In this document: positions 17,697 to 25,814 of the stretch, piece after piece
Layout: each line of letters starts with the position of its first letter
Numbering within the stretch: position 1 is the first letter of the stretch
Source: Herpetosiphon giganteus
GTDB taxonomy: Bacteria > Chloroflexota > Chloroflexia > Chloroflexales > Herpetosiphonaceae
Assembly: GCF_016907925.1 (NCBI RefSeq)
Contig: NZ_JAFBCZ010000013.1
Coordinates: 97,650-161,649 of the forward strand
Length of the DNA: 64,000 bases
Direction of reading: 5' to 3'
Program-made: the position numbers and the translations under genes
Notes under the pieces: model-generated
What the model was told of the DNA's origin: nothing
What the model saw: the letters and a program-made list of their open reading frames with translations, nothing else
Database searches by the model: none

Positions 17697-17880
17697 GTTT
17701 CCCCTTACCCCAACCTTTCAAGGGTAGGTTGTTAAGATTCCATCACCCCAACCCCTCGCCCACTGCGGTGAGCGAGGGGCTTTTCATGCCGTGGTCCTTG
17801 GACAATTCGTTGGGAAACAAAGGTCGGCTCCCCCTCGCCCGCGTTCAGTGGGCGAGGGGGTTGGGGGGTGAGGGAGCAAC
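17697..17880. repeat. partial palindromic CCCTC/GGGGTGAGGG element
   Basis: CCCCAACCCCTCGCCCAC (17746-17763) and GCGAGGGGGTTGGGGGGTGA (17852-17871) are inverted arms of the dispersed palindromic element seen complete at 21764, 24253 and 57569. A CAAGGGTAGGTTGTTAA segment at the left edge recurs at 63911. No gene is seen. Confidence 0.75.
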
Positions 17881-17898
17881 GCAAAAATTCTTCCCGAT

Positions 17899-18156
17899 TT
17901 ACCCTTGAGCAAAGAACAATACTGCTAAAACCACTAAAGTTAAAATCATCCAAATTCCCATATACATTGCAATAAAGGTCTTGACGCTAGCTCCGGTTTT
18001 GCCGTTGTATTGCAATTTGCACTGCGGGCATTTGACCAAATTGGTCATTTTTGGCCCAACAACACCGCCCCACCAACTCATGGTTACTTTGGTGGGCATG
18101 GTGTAATGGCAACGCGGGCAGGGCATATACGGCGAGCTTGGTGGTACTTGATACAT
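17899..18156 (-). CDS. small zinc-ribbon membrane protein
   Basis: An 85-residue protein. Two CxxC pairs (CPRCHY at about residue 13 and CPQCKL at about 44) form a probable zinc ribbon, with MSWWGG and a Lys-rich linker between them. A single C-terminal transmembrane segment of about 22 residues follows (MGIWMILTLVVLAVLFF). Function unknown. Three starts are possible (TTG 18162, ATG 18159, ATG 18156); GAGG is 7 bases before 18156. The stop codon of the upstream acetyltransferase overlaps this start region, so translation is coupled. Confidence 0.8.
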   Translation of the reverse strand: MYQVPPSSPYMPCPRCHYTMPTKVTMSWWGGVVGPKMTNLVKCPQCKLQYNGKTGASVKTFIAMYMGIWMILTLVVLAVLFFAQG

Positions 18157-18158
18157 CA

Positions 18159-19013
18159 TCAATCCTCAAAACGATACTGATCAATATCGCATAAAGGCTT
18201 AAAGCCAACAGCTTGATAGATTTTATTCGAGGTTGGGTTGCTTAAATCAGTAAAGAGCATACAAAAGCGAAAGCCTTGATCCAACAGATGCTGGCTTAAC
18301 GCGGCCACTGCATTACTGGCGTAGCCTCGACTGCGAAATTGCGGTGGCGTGGAAACAGCGCCAATGCAAATGCCATTGATGGTTGGGCGGCTTGAAGCAA
18401 GTGAAGAAACAGGCTTGCCGTCAACTTCCCAATACCAAGCGCTACCAGTCGCAATTTGGCGCTCGGCTACTGCCCGACTATCCCAGGCAGGCTCGTTGGG
18501 TACGGCTTCGGCATGAAACGCGGCCAGCCATTCAGCCAGCCATTCAACATCGGCAATGGTTGCCTGTTTGAGCGAACCAGCAACCGGGGTTGGTGGAATA
18601 ACTTCGGTCAACGTATAAACGCGTTCATGCATACTCAACAGCGGTCGTCTACCAGTTTTAGCTTGCCAAGCCGCGCAGAAAGCGGTGGTTGTTGCAGTCG
18701 CACTAAATACCCCAGATGGTGTAATGTTCTGGCTAACCAAGTAATTAGCTAAGGCCTCAGCCGCTTGGTTGGCTAAACTGGCATCGCGCAAGGCCGAAAT
18801 TGTCAATGCATGCGGTGAGGTCATCACTGCCACGCCAACCGTGCCTTGCTCATCGCGAATCGCCGCCAAAAAAGGTGCATTTGCAGGCATCCAGCCATTC
18901 TGAATGCGCATACTCAAGCCAAGCGGTAAATTATTCTCGGCCTCGTGCTGCAACAGAAATTCGCGGTGATCGGTTAAGAATTTGTCAACTGAAGTATATC
19001 GTTCGACGCGCAT
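18159..19013 (-). CDS. GNAT family N-acetyltransferase
   Basis: A 284-residue protein with two GNAT-like halves. The C-terminal half carries the acetyl-CoA loop TPPQFRSRGYASNAVAAL and the FTDLSNPTSNKIYQAVGF segment, like a group of acetyltransferases related to YjdJ/YitI with degenerate N-terminal domain. The substrate is unknown. The ATG is preceded by GAGG at 8 bases, and that GAGG lies within the arm of a hairpin at 19021-19050, so access to the start may be controlled. It is followed without a gap by the zinc-ribbon gene. Confidence 0.88.
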   Translation of the reverse strand: MRVERYTSVDKFLTDHREFLLQHEAENNLPLGLSMRIQNGWMPANAPFLAAIRDEQGTVGVAVMTSPHALTISALRDASLANQAAEALANYLVSQNITPSGVFSATATTTAFCAAWQAKTGRRPLLSMHERVYTLTEVIPPTPVAGSLKQATIADVEWLAEWLAAFHAEAVPNEPAWDSRAVAERQIATGSAWYWEVDGKPVSSLASSRPTINGICIGAVSTPPQFRSRGYASNAVAALSQHLLDQGFRFCMLFTDLSNPTSNKIYQAVGFKPLCDIDQYRFED

Positions 19014-19020
19014 ACAACAC

Positions 19021-19050
19021 CCTCACTAAGCTAGCGTATGCTTAGTGAGG
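19021..19050 (-). promoter_or_regulatory. 11-bp inverted repeat enclosing the ribosome site
   Basis: CCTCACTAAGC (19021-19031) and GCTTAGTGAGG (19040-19050) are perfectly inverted with an 8-base loop. On the minus strand the last GAGG of the downstream arm is the Shine-Dalgarno of the acetyltransferase at 19013. The hairpin would hide it in the mRNA; as DNA, the palindrome could be an operator. Confidence 0.65.
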
Positions 19051-19094
19051 ATACTCGAAGCCCAATCAAAAAACTATCGTGCTTAAGCCTCAAT

Positions 19095-20039
19095 TTAGGC
19101 CGCCAGCAACACATTTGCTTGCTGACTAACCGATGTTAAATCAATCCGCAACCAATCAATTGTGCCTTGCATCCAAGCCCGCAGATTTTCGATATAGTCG
19201 TTAACATCTAATTCAAATTCAGCATAATGTGGGCGTTCAGCGACAATCCGTTCAAAGGTAGCAACCTCGGTATAGCACATCTGCTCAATCCGCTCGATTG
19301 CCCGACTCCAAGTGCAATGCTCGCGCTCTTTGACCAGCACGGCAATATTTTGCGGCTCCACGGCGGTCAAATCGCGCTCAACAGAAGCAATATCGTGCAT
19401 CCAACACACCACATTATTGGTAATTTCGCCCAAATGTTGGAAGGTTGCATCGTACTTAACCGAGGGTGGCAAGAGTTCAGCTTGGGCAAAATCTACAAAA
19501 TCTAGCGTGCTAGTGGCAGCGCCAATCCGTTGATGCAACTCAATCGTGAGTTGTTTATTGATCGAAGGCTGGTAGGTAATGCAATACACATCGTACACCC
19601 AATCGTGCAGATAGGTGCTCAAGGTTTGGCCAAAGCGTTCGCGCCATTGATGCGAGGTTACGCTAGCCATGCGCTGGCTCCAATCGGCAAACATGGCAAT
19701 TAATGGCTCGTGAGCATAACGCGGCGTTGCGCCATTGAAAATATGCAGCAGATCGTTGGTAAGGCTCGCAACAAATTCCGGCTGGCTAGTCAACGACCGA
19801 AACCATTGATCTTGCAAAAACAGCCAACTGCCCCAATCGAGAATTAAGCGAAAGCGCTCAGCACAGGCATGCGGATAGACCCGCGCCAACAAATGTGGCA
19901 AGCGCTGCCGCTGATATAAGCTCGCTTGGCCTTTAAAGCCATGGGTATATTGGCTCATCCATTGGCTGTGTTCAGCATACACGGCTTCTAGGTGAGGGTT
20001 AAGTTTCGATGTAAAAGGAAGTTGGATATTCACAAACAC
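19095..20039 (-). CDS. terpene synthase-like protein with altered metal motifs
   Basis: About 314 residues with the helical layout of bacterial class I terpene synthases: N-terminal LNPHLEAVYAEHSQWM, then WGSWLFLQDQWFRSL where DDxxD is expected, and HDIASVERDL where NDxxSxxxE is expected. The first motif keeps one Asp (D77) and lacks the second acid; in the second, Asn is His (H215) and Glu is Asp (D223), while Ser is kept (S219). Either the metal site is unusual or catalysis is lost. The frame opens at a TTG (20063), but CGGAGG overlaps codons 4-6; the GTG at 20039, 7 bases after it, is preferred. Family assignment is moderate. Confidence 0.62.
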   Translation of the reverse strand: MFVNIQLPFTSKLNPHLEAVYAEHSQWMSQYTHGFKGQASLYQRQRLPHLLARVYPHACAERFRLILDWGSWLFLQDQWFRSLTSQPEFVASLTNDLLHIFNGATPRYAHEPLIAMFADWSQRMASVTSHQWRERFGQTLSTYLHDWVYDVYCITYQPSINKQLTIELHQRIGAATSTLDFVDFAQAELLPPSVKYDATFQHLGEITNNVVCWMHDIASVERDLTAVEPQNIAVLVKEREHCTWSRAIERIEQMCYTEVATFERIVAERPHYAEFELDVNDYIENLRAWMQGTIDWLRIDLTSVSQQANVLLAA

Positions 20040-20421
20040 CACTTCACCTCCGCGATTGATCAAAAAAACATTAAAATTATTATGCTGATCCTAGCCGCAA
20101 TTAACCATAGTGCCTTACTCCTAATCAGACCCCATGACATTCGGCGGTACTAGAGTGTGAGTATTGGGCAAAGGATGAATTATGAGGGATGAAGGCAAAA
20201 GTCAGAAGGCAAAAGCTAATTAACCACGAATTGCACGAATTGCACGAATGATTGTTTGATTGCTGTTGCCATAGCCCAAAGCCAATAGCCAAAACCCCAT
20301 CTTCGCGATCTTCGCGGCCTTCGCGGTTTCCGTCCTTCGTGCGCTTCGTGGCCTTCGTGGCCTTCGTGGATCAAATGGTACAATCGCCAGCAGCCGATAG
20401 CCTTATTTTTTGGAGGATTGC
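20040..20421. repeat. intergenic region with CTTCGCG/CTTCGTG arrays
   Basis: After the short 5' region of the terpene-synthase-like gene, the gap holds a GGATGAA array (20165-20190), a GCAAAAGTC array (20195-20215), a CACGAATTG run (20224-20246), TAGCCCAAAGCCAATAGCC (20271-20292) and a long CTTCGCG/CTTCGTGG array (20300-20370). TGGTACAAT at 20382-20390 is an extended -10 candidate for the lipoprotein gene. Confidence 0.65.
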
Positions 20422-21084
20422 ATGCGTTTTTGGCCACTCTGGCTGATGATGTTGACCATTGGTTTGAGCAGTTGCGGGGCGAGTGCTCCACCATTGCCAC
20501 CAGTCGCGCCCAACCAAGCCAACCAAATTTTGCTGCTCAACGAGCTTGATGGCATTGGGGCCAATAGCACAATCACTATCCTTGCACCCGCGCTGATCAG
20601 CCAATCGAACACGATTTTGGCTGGCTCACTTGAGCTTGGAGCCGAACCAATTGCCTACCAGCCAGTGCTGGCCATCCCAGCGCAAACCTTGGCAATTACC
20701 AGCAATGTTACTGTATTACGCATCAATGGTGTGCTCAAAAGCCCAACTGAACTTGAGCCAATCACGGTTAAACCAATTGAGCCAACCAACATCAGCCTTG
20801 GCGAGCTAAACCAGAATCTCGCTGTCTACAACAACCAAGTGTTGCGGCTCCACGGCACGCTCTTGCTCAAAGATCAAGCAGCCTTGTTGGTCGAGGAAGT
20901 TGGCAGCGGCGGCGTTCCCACAGCCAATGCAGCCCAAATCACAGTTGCGCAAATTCCCAGCCAATCGCCACTCATTCAACAATTGCCAAATCAGCGAGGC
21001 AACATTCGCTACGGCCAACTGAGTTTAGTCGGCATGTTGCGCGGAAAAACCTTGCATGTTTTTTGGGTCGAAGCTCAGCCCTGA
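20422..21084 (+). CDS. putative lipoprotein of unknown function
   Basis: A 220-residue protein with a lipoprotein signal: MRFWPLWLMMLTIGLSSCGA, with the lipobox Cys at residue 18. The mature part is Pro- and Gln-rich and beta-strand-like, with LRLHGTLLLKDQAALLVEE resembling an OB-type strand pattern. I do not recognise a family. GGAGG is 5 bases before the ATG at 20422; the in-frame TTG at 20410 overlaps that site and is rejected. Expected to be anchored on the outer face of the cytoplasmic membrane. Confidence 0.75.
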   Translation: MRFWPLWLMMLTIGLSSCGASAPPLPPVAPNQANQILLLNELDGIGANSTITILAPALISQSNTILAGSLELGAEPIAYQPVLAIPAQTLAITSNVTVLRINGVLKSPTELEPITVKPIEPTNISLGELNQNLAVYNNQVLRLHGTLLLKDQAALLVEEVGSGGVPTANAAQITVAQIPSQSPLIQQLPNQRGNIRYGQLSLVGMLRGKTLHVFWVEAQP

Positions 21085-21199
21085 GCCAGAATCTTGCTGT
21101 ATTTTAGCCCGTTTGCAGGCCAGCAAAATGGGCTATTTTTTATGCGCCAAATGTGCTACGCTTGAGGTTAAAAACTGTGTTCAGGCTGCGAGGCGAAGC

Positions 21200-21754
21200 A
21201 TGAAAGATTCTAAGTCGATGCCATTGATGCCGACTGCAACCACACCCCGATCAACAGCCAATTTCTTGCAGGAATTGGTCAATGAGTCTGTGCCCAGCAG
21301 CCCAATTGCCAACTTGCCACGTCGCGCTGCGCCAATGGGCATGTACGAGCGCTGGCTAAGCACCTTGGCCTATCTCAGCATTTTTGGCTTGGCAGTATTA
21401 ATCTGGTGGATTGGGGCACAGTTTACCTTGGCATTTTTGGCAGGGCTAGGCCTGAATTTAGCCGCGCTTGGCACTGCCCAATGGTTTATTCCAATCATCA
21501 TCACAGCCATTGAAGTGGCATGTTGGCCGCGTCGCGCCATCAACCAACATGTGCTGGCGGTGTTTGCCTTGGTTGGTGGCTTAGATTTAATTACGAGTGT
21601 GATTGGCTGTGTGCGCTGGCTAAGCAACCAACAATTGCCGCTCTCTAGCGCATGGCTCTGGATTTTTAGTGTCGTGATTGCAGCGCTGTGTGCATTTTGG
21701 CCCGAACGCTTGGCCCGCGCCGCAGTTGGCGAGCTGGGTCGTTTGTGGCGCTAA
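21200..21754 (+). CDS. hypothetical multi-pass membrane protein
   Basis: A 184-residue protein with a polar N-terminus of about 60 residues and four hydrophobic segments (about 62-82, 88-110, 120-145 and 150-172). No family recognised. The frame is open from 21056 inside the preceding gene, but GAGG lies 6 bases before the ATG at 21200, which also matches where coding character begins. It is 115 bases after the lipoprotein gene and may share its transcript. Confidence 0.72.
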   Translation: MKDSKSMPLMPTATTPRSTANFLQELVNESVPSSPIANLPRRAAPMGMYERWLSTLAYLSIFGLAVLIWWIGAQFTLAFLAGLGLNLAALGTAQWFIPIIITAIEVACWPRRAINQHVLAVFALVGGLDLITSVIGCVRWLSNQQLPLSSAWLWIFSVVIAALCAFWPERLARAAVGELGRLWR

Positions 21755-21763
21755 AGCTATCAG

Positions 21764-21980
21764 AGAACATAGAGCATAGAACATAGAGCATAGCTATAAT
21801 GGCTTATTAGATTGACAACGAGTGGTGTGCCCTCTCCCACGGAACGCGGGCGAGGGGAGCCGACCTGTATATACCAACACATGATGGTAGAATCAGGGTG
21901 TTAAAACCCCTCGCCCGCTCCGTGGGAGAGGGGCTGGGGTGAGGGGATCAGGTCTTGGTTAACGCAATGAACCAGTACGC
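21764..21980. repeat. palindromic CCCTC/GGGGTGAGGG element, copy 1
   Basis: It begins with AGAACATAGAGCATAG repeats, then AATGGCTTATTAG, then an arm ending GGAACGCGGGCGAGGGG (to about 21858). A spacer follows, then the inverted arm CCCCTCGCCCGC...GTGGGAGAGGGGCTGGGGTG (about 21906-21944), ending with TTAACGCAATGAACCA. The order of blocks is the same as in the copies at 24253 and 57569. No gene fits inside. Confidence 0.8.
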
Positions 21981-21991
21981 CTAGCTATTAA

Positions 21992-22036
21992 AAACCACAC
22001 CTACCCATGCTAAAAAGCTATGGATAGGTGTAGTTT
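21992..22036. terminator. long imperfect hairpin
   Basis: AAACCACACCTACCCAT (21992-22008) pairs with ATGGATAGGTGTAGTTT (22020-22036) with two mismatches and an 11-base loop that can add three more pairs. On the minus strand it is followed by five T. It lies between the membrane protein gene and the FtsK-like gene, and may be a terminator or a separate small element. Confidence 0.5.
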
Positions 22037-22203
22037 GTTCGAGACCAGACCAAGAAAGCTATCGGAGGCTGCGTTGAATGTTGGCGTGTCGGATCAACAA
22101 TCAACATCACCATAATAGCACAAAGGTTCTATTTTAGCAAGAGTTTTAATCAGCAAAATGGGACCAATTTTTAGAAGCTGAATCTGGATAAAGGTGGTTG
22201 GGC

Positions 22204-23613
22204 TTGGATGCTGAAGCAGTACAAATTGGGGCATTAATATTGGCCATGGCCTTAGTAGCCTTGATGTTTCGCCAACGCTTTGGCCGCGATTGGCGTGAAT
22301 TTCGGCTGTGGCAAGCCCAACAACGCTCAATTCAGCCTGAACCAACCAAGATTAGCCAATTTATGCCCTTGGCAACAGCGCTTGATGCGCGCACCTTGCC
22401 CAACGCTGGCACGGCTTTGCTCAATCCACCAGATGATTTGCGGGTGCTGGCTCACGAACTGCGCCAAAGCGAGAAACGCTTTGTGTTGCCTTTGGGTTGG
22501 CGTAGCGTTCAGGGCGTGGTTTCGTTGGTTCATGGCTCGCTGATCGACGATTTTACCCATATTCAAGTGAGTGGCGCTACTGGCTGTGGCAAAGATGGCT
22601 GGGTGCGCACCGCCTTGCTCTATCTGTGTCTCACCAATCCTGCTGAGCACTTGCAATTAGCCTTGGTCGATGGCAAAGCTGGTTTGTCGTGGCTCGGCTG
22701 GCGCGAAAAAGCCCATGTCGCGTTATTCGCCGAGGCCGAACATGAATTAGCGCCTGCATTAACTTGGCTAACCGAGCAACGCTTGCAGCGCCAAAAAATC
22801 CTCAAAGCCGCCGAATGCGAGCGCTGGGAAGAATATCAAGGCCACGATCTGCCCTTACTGGTGGTATTTATTAGCGAATTGACTTTGCTTGAGCAAGCCC
22901 TGGGAGCCAAACAATTAGAACAATGGCTTAACAGCGAGTTGACCAGTGGCCGCGCCGCTGGCATTCGCTATATCATTGCGACTCAAACATTTAGCAATTT
23001 GAGCACGCGCTTTCGTTCACAAATTAGCTTGGCAGTGGCAGGCTATCAGCCACGCGATGATGCAGATGAGCCAAATACGACCTTGCCAACCAAAGCCTTT
23101 CCCAGTAGCGCCTTGCCACCATCGCGCTTGCCTAGCCCACCAGCTGGCGCAGGCGTGTTTAGCTGTGTTCAAGGCCGCAATGCCTTGACCGTGCGCACCA
23201 CATTCATCGATAAAACCCAACGCCAACAATTACTCAGCCTGTTGCCAACCCGCCAAACCGAGCTGCCAGCGCTTGAAGCTGCGCCCAGCAAGGTCACCAA
23301 TTTACCAGTCGCCACCGAGCAGCCCTTGATTGCGCTAGCTCAAAGCCCAAGCCAAAGTTACAATCGTTATGATTTGGCGCAACTGTTGCTGCAATATCTC
23401 AATCGCCCCGAGCAATTGCTTGAGCACGGGCTTTTTCGTAGCGCATGTAGCATCGAACACAAACGCTTGCGCAGCTATGCCGGCGTAGCGCGCCTGTTTT
23501 GGGGCAAAGATGCAGCTCCCAACAAAAGCCGCCTGATCAAGCAAGCCCTCGAGCGCCAAGCCAATCCTAACGAACAAGAAATGCTCGCCAATTTGCTCGG
23601 CACAGTTGCCTAG
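22204..23613 (+). CDS. FtsK/SpoIIIE-like ATPase domain protein with degenerate Walker motifs
   Basis: About 469 residues: one N-terminal membrane segment, then an FtsK-type domain (about 110-300). IQVSGATGCGKDGWVRTAL is at the Walker A position but has Asp after GK instead of Ser/Thr; LPLLVVFISELTLL is at Walker B, with Ser where the Asp is expected. SGRAAGIRYIIATQ matches the arginine-finger/sensor block. The C-terminus (about 375-440) resembles a winged helix. ATP hydrolysis may be weak or absent, so a DNA-binding or structural role is possible. The start is uncertain: TTG at 22204 lies 6 bases after AAGGTGG, TTG at 22198 directly after it. Confidence 0.78.
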   Translation: MDAEAVQIGALILAMALVALMFRQRFGRDWREFRLWQAQQRSIQPEPTKISQFMPLATALDARTLPNAGTALLNPPDDLRVLAHELRQSEKRFVLPLGWRSVQGVVSLVHGSLIDDFTHIQVSGATGCGKDGWVRTALLYLCLTNPAEHLQLALVDGKAGLSWLGWREKAHVALFAEAEHELAPALTWLTEQRLQRQKILKAAECERWEEYQGHDLPLLVVFISELTLLEQALGAKQLEQWLNSELTSGRAAGIRYIIATQTFSNLSTRFRSQISLAVAGYQPRDDADEPNTTLPTKAFPSSALPPSRLPSPPAGAGVFSCVQGRNALTVRTTFIDKTQRQQLLSLLPTRQTELPALEAAPSKVTNLPVATEQPLIALAQSPSQSYNRYDLAQLLLQYLNRPEQLLEHGLFRSACSIEHKRLRSYAGVARLFWGKDAAPNKSRLIKQALERQANPNEQEMLANLLGTVA

Positions 23614-23749
23614 ACCTCAATTGTGTGCTATAAAGGTTGTTAAATCTTTCACAAAGATGATTAAACCAACACGCAGCACAACGTTCAAACACGGTACACT
23701 TTATGCAATGAATTGAGCAGCAAGTCAACGATCAATTGAGGAACGAGCG

Positions 23750-24178
23750 ATGCAAACTCTGCAAGCAGGCACTATCGTACCGAACTTTACGCTTCAAACC
23801 GCCATGGGCGAACGCTTCAGCCGTGGCGATCTGCGAGGCAAAGCCGCTTTGGTAATTGTATTTTTGCCCGCCAACGATGGCCTTAATCCCACTTATTTGG
23901 CCAATCTCAGCACGGCAGCCCAACGCTGGTCGCACGAGCAAAAAGCCTTGGTTATTTCTGCCGAAGCCTTGCCGCCAACCGAAGGCTTGACCGTGCTCCA
24001 CGATCCTGAATCCAAGGTGCTAGCCCAATTTTTGGGCGAGGCCAAAGGCGGCTGGTTCATCACCGATCGTTATGGCGAGCTGTATGCTCAAGGTCAATCG
24101 CTCTCAACCGCCGATTTACCCAAACCAATGAGCCTCAGCGAATGGCTCGAATATGTCAATATGCGCTGCGGAGGCTAG
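23750..24178 (+). CDS. redoxin-domain protein lacking the peroxidatic cysteine
   Basis: A 142-residue thioredoxin-fold protein of the AhpC/TSA type: VPNFTLQTAMGERFSRGDLRGKAALVIVFL at the N-terminus, and GGWFITDRYGELYAQ at the cis-Pro/strand 4 region. Peroxiredoxins carry Cys after the ALVIVFLP segment; here the sequence is PANDGLNP, and the only Cys is four residues from the end (MRCGG). It is therefore unlikely to be a classical peroxidase. GAGG lies 8 bases before the ATG. Partner and role unknown. Confidence 0.82.
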   Translation: MQTLQAGTIVPNFTLQTAMGERFSRGDLRGKAALVIVFLPANDGLNPTYLANLSTAAQRWSHEQKALVISAEALPPTEGLTVLHDPESKVLAQFLGEAKGGWFITDRYGELYAQGQSLSTADLPKPMSLSEWLEYVNMRCGG

Positions 24179-24677
24179 CACGAAATTATGAAGTATGAAG
24201 GATGAGGGAGGAAACGGAAGGATGAAGGATGAAGTATGAGGGAGGAAGTTTAAGAACATAGAGCATAGATGTAATGGTTCATTAGGTTAGCAACCATGGT
24301 TCATTCCCTCACCCCCAGCCCCTCTCCCACTGAACGCGGGCGAGGGGGGCACTGGTTTTTACCGACGTATTGCGCAAGAACCATGGGATTAAAGCCCCTC
24401 GCCCGCCACGTGGGAGAGGAGTTGGGGTGAGGGGATCAGGGCGTCGTTAATCCAATGTACCATTACACATAGAACATAGAGCATAATTCTAAAAATCTGT
24501 GGCAAAAAAACTTAACCTTCGCGCTCTTCGCGTCCTTCGTGGTTTCCAACCTTCGTATCCTTCGTGGATCAAGCGATTAACGCTGTGCAAGCATTAATCG
24601 CTTTTGTATTTAACAGAACAGGCGCAGATGCGATATGCTACAATGCCTAAGCTAGTTTTGGCGAGAAATAGGGCTGT
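24179..24677. repeat. intergenic repeats with palindromic element copy 2
   Basis: No gene is seen in about 500 bases. GGATGAGGGAGGAA-type arrays run from 24188 to 24250. A complete palindromic element occupies 24253-24486: AGAACATAGAGCATAG, CCCTCACCCCCAGCCCCT, GCGGGCGAGGGG, the inverse arm CCCCTCGCCCGC and GGGGTGAGGGG, then CATAGAACATAGAGCATA. A CTTCGCG/CTTCGTGG array follows (24516-24570). TACAAT at about 24640 is a possible -10 box for the glycosyltransferase. Confidence 0.78.
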
Positions 24678-25793
24678 ATGCAGATTGCAATTGATGCTAG
24701 TCGCTTGGCGGTTGGGCAGCGCACTGGCACCGAATCATATACCACCGAGTTAGTGCGTGCGTTGGCGCAAATCGATCGCAGCAACGATTATTGTTTGTAT
24801 TTCAATCAATTCCCCGCAGCGTTGCCAGCACTGGGCCGCAATTGGCGGATTAAGCCAATTCCTGCGCCACGCTTGTGGACGCACCTGCGGCTTGGCCCAA
24901 CATGGCAAATCGATCGCCCTGATGTGGCGTTTGTGCCAGCCCATGTGTTGCCAAGTTTGCCGCCGCGCCGAAGCGTCGTCACGATTCACGATTTGGGCTA
25001 CGAACATCATCCAGAATCACATCCAGCCCGCCAGCGGTTGTATTTGCGCTACTCAACCTTGTGGAGCACCCGCATGGCCAGCCAAATTATCGCGATCTCC
25101 GAGGCTACCAAACGCGATTTATTGCACTACACCGGCATTCCCGCCGCAAAAATTAGCGTGGTCTATCACGGCGTGCACGAGCGTTTTCACCAGCATCCAG
25201 CCGAACAAAGCAAGGCCACAGCCGCCAAATATGGCTTGCATGGCGAATATTTGTTGTTTATCAGCACCATTCAACCACGCAAAAATCTGCTGCGCTTGAT
25301 CGAAGCCTATGCTCAAGCCCGCCAACAATGCCCTGATTTGCCGATCTTGGCCCTCGGCGGCAAAACTGGCTGGCTGACCGAGCAAATCACCAAACAAGCC
25401 CAACAGTTAGGAATCAGCGAGCATGTGGCCTTTTTAGGCTATGTGGACGATAACGATTTACCAGCCCTGCTCAGTGGTGCGACAATCTATCTGTTGCCAT
25501 CGTTGTACGAGGGCTTTGGCATGACGGTGTTGGAAGCAATGGCCAGCGGCGTGCCCGTTATCACCAGCAAGGTCAGCAGTTTGCCCGAAGTTGCTGGCAA
25601 TGCAGCATTGTTGGTCGAGCCAACCCAAACCGAAGCGATTGCCGCAGCGATTGTGAGCCTTTGGCAAAACCCAGTTCAACGCCACGATTTGCGTGAGCGC
25701 GGCCTTGTATGGGCTAAACAATGGACATGGCAACGCTGCGCTGAACAAACATTGGCGGTTCTAACCACGGTTGGCAACAATGGCTCATTCTAA
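24678..25793 (+). CDS. GT4 family glycosyltransferase
   Basis: A 371-residue GT-B fold glycosyltransferase. The N-terminal domain begins IAIDASRLAVGQRTGTESY; the C-terminal GT4 domain has STIQPRKNLLRLIEAYA, the conserved Gly-Gly in ALGGKTGW, and the EX7E donor-site motif YEGFGMTVLEAMASG. It transfers a sugar from a nucleotide donor to an unknown acceptor on the cytoplasmic side, with retention of configuration. The kinase gene follows after 21 bases, so the pair is probably co-transcribed. Confidence 0.93.
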   Translation: MQIAIDASRLAVGQRTGTESYTTELVRALAQIDRSNDYCLYFNQFPAALPALGRNWRIKPIPAPRLWTHLRLGPTWQIDRPDVAFVPAHVLPSLPPRRSVVTIHDLGYEHHPESHPARQRLYLRYSTLWSTRMASQIIAISEATKRDLLHYTGIPAAKISVVYHGVHERFHQHPAEQSKATAAKYGLHGEYLLFISTIQPRKNLLRLIEAYAQARQQCPDLPILALGGKTGWLTEQITKQAQQLGISEHVAFLGYVDDNDLPALLSGATIYLLPSLYEGFGMTVLEAMASGVPVITSKVSSLPEVAGNAALLVEPTQTEAIAAAIVSLWQNPVQRHDLRERGLVWAKQWTWQRCAEQTLAVLTTVGNNGSF

Positions 25794-25814
25794 ACAGCGG
25801 TGGCTGGAGGAAGC

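Noticed and set aside
20216..20500. A minus-strand frame with HEGHEGHEAHEG-type sequence
   Set aside because: It is the translation of a CTTCGTGG array, a known source of false genes; it overlaps the lipoprotein gene and has no ribosome site.
22031..22060. GTTCGAGACC considered as part of a tRNA T-arm
   Set aside because: No acceptor stem, anticodon arm or CCA-end context surrounds it; it lies just after a long hairpin.
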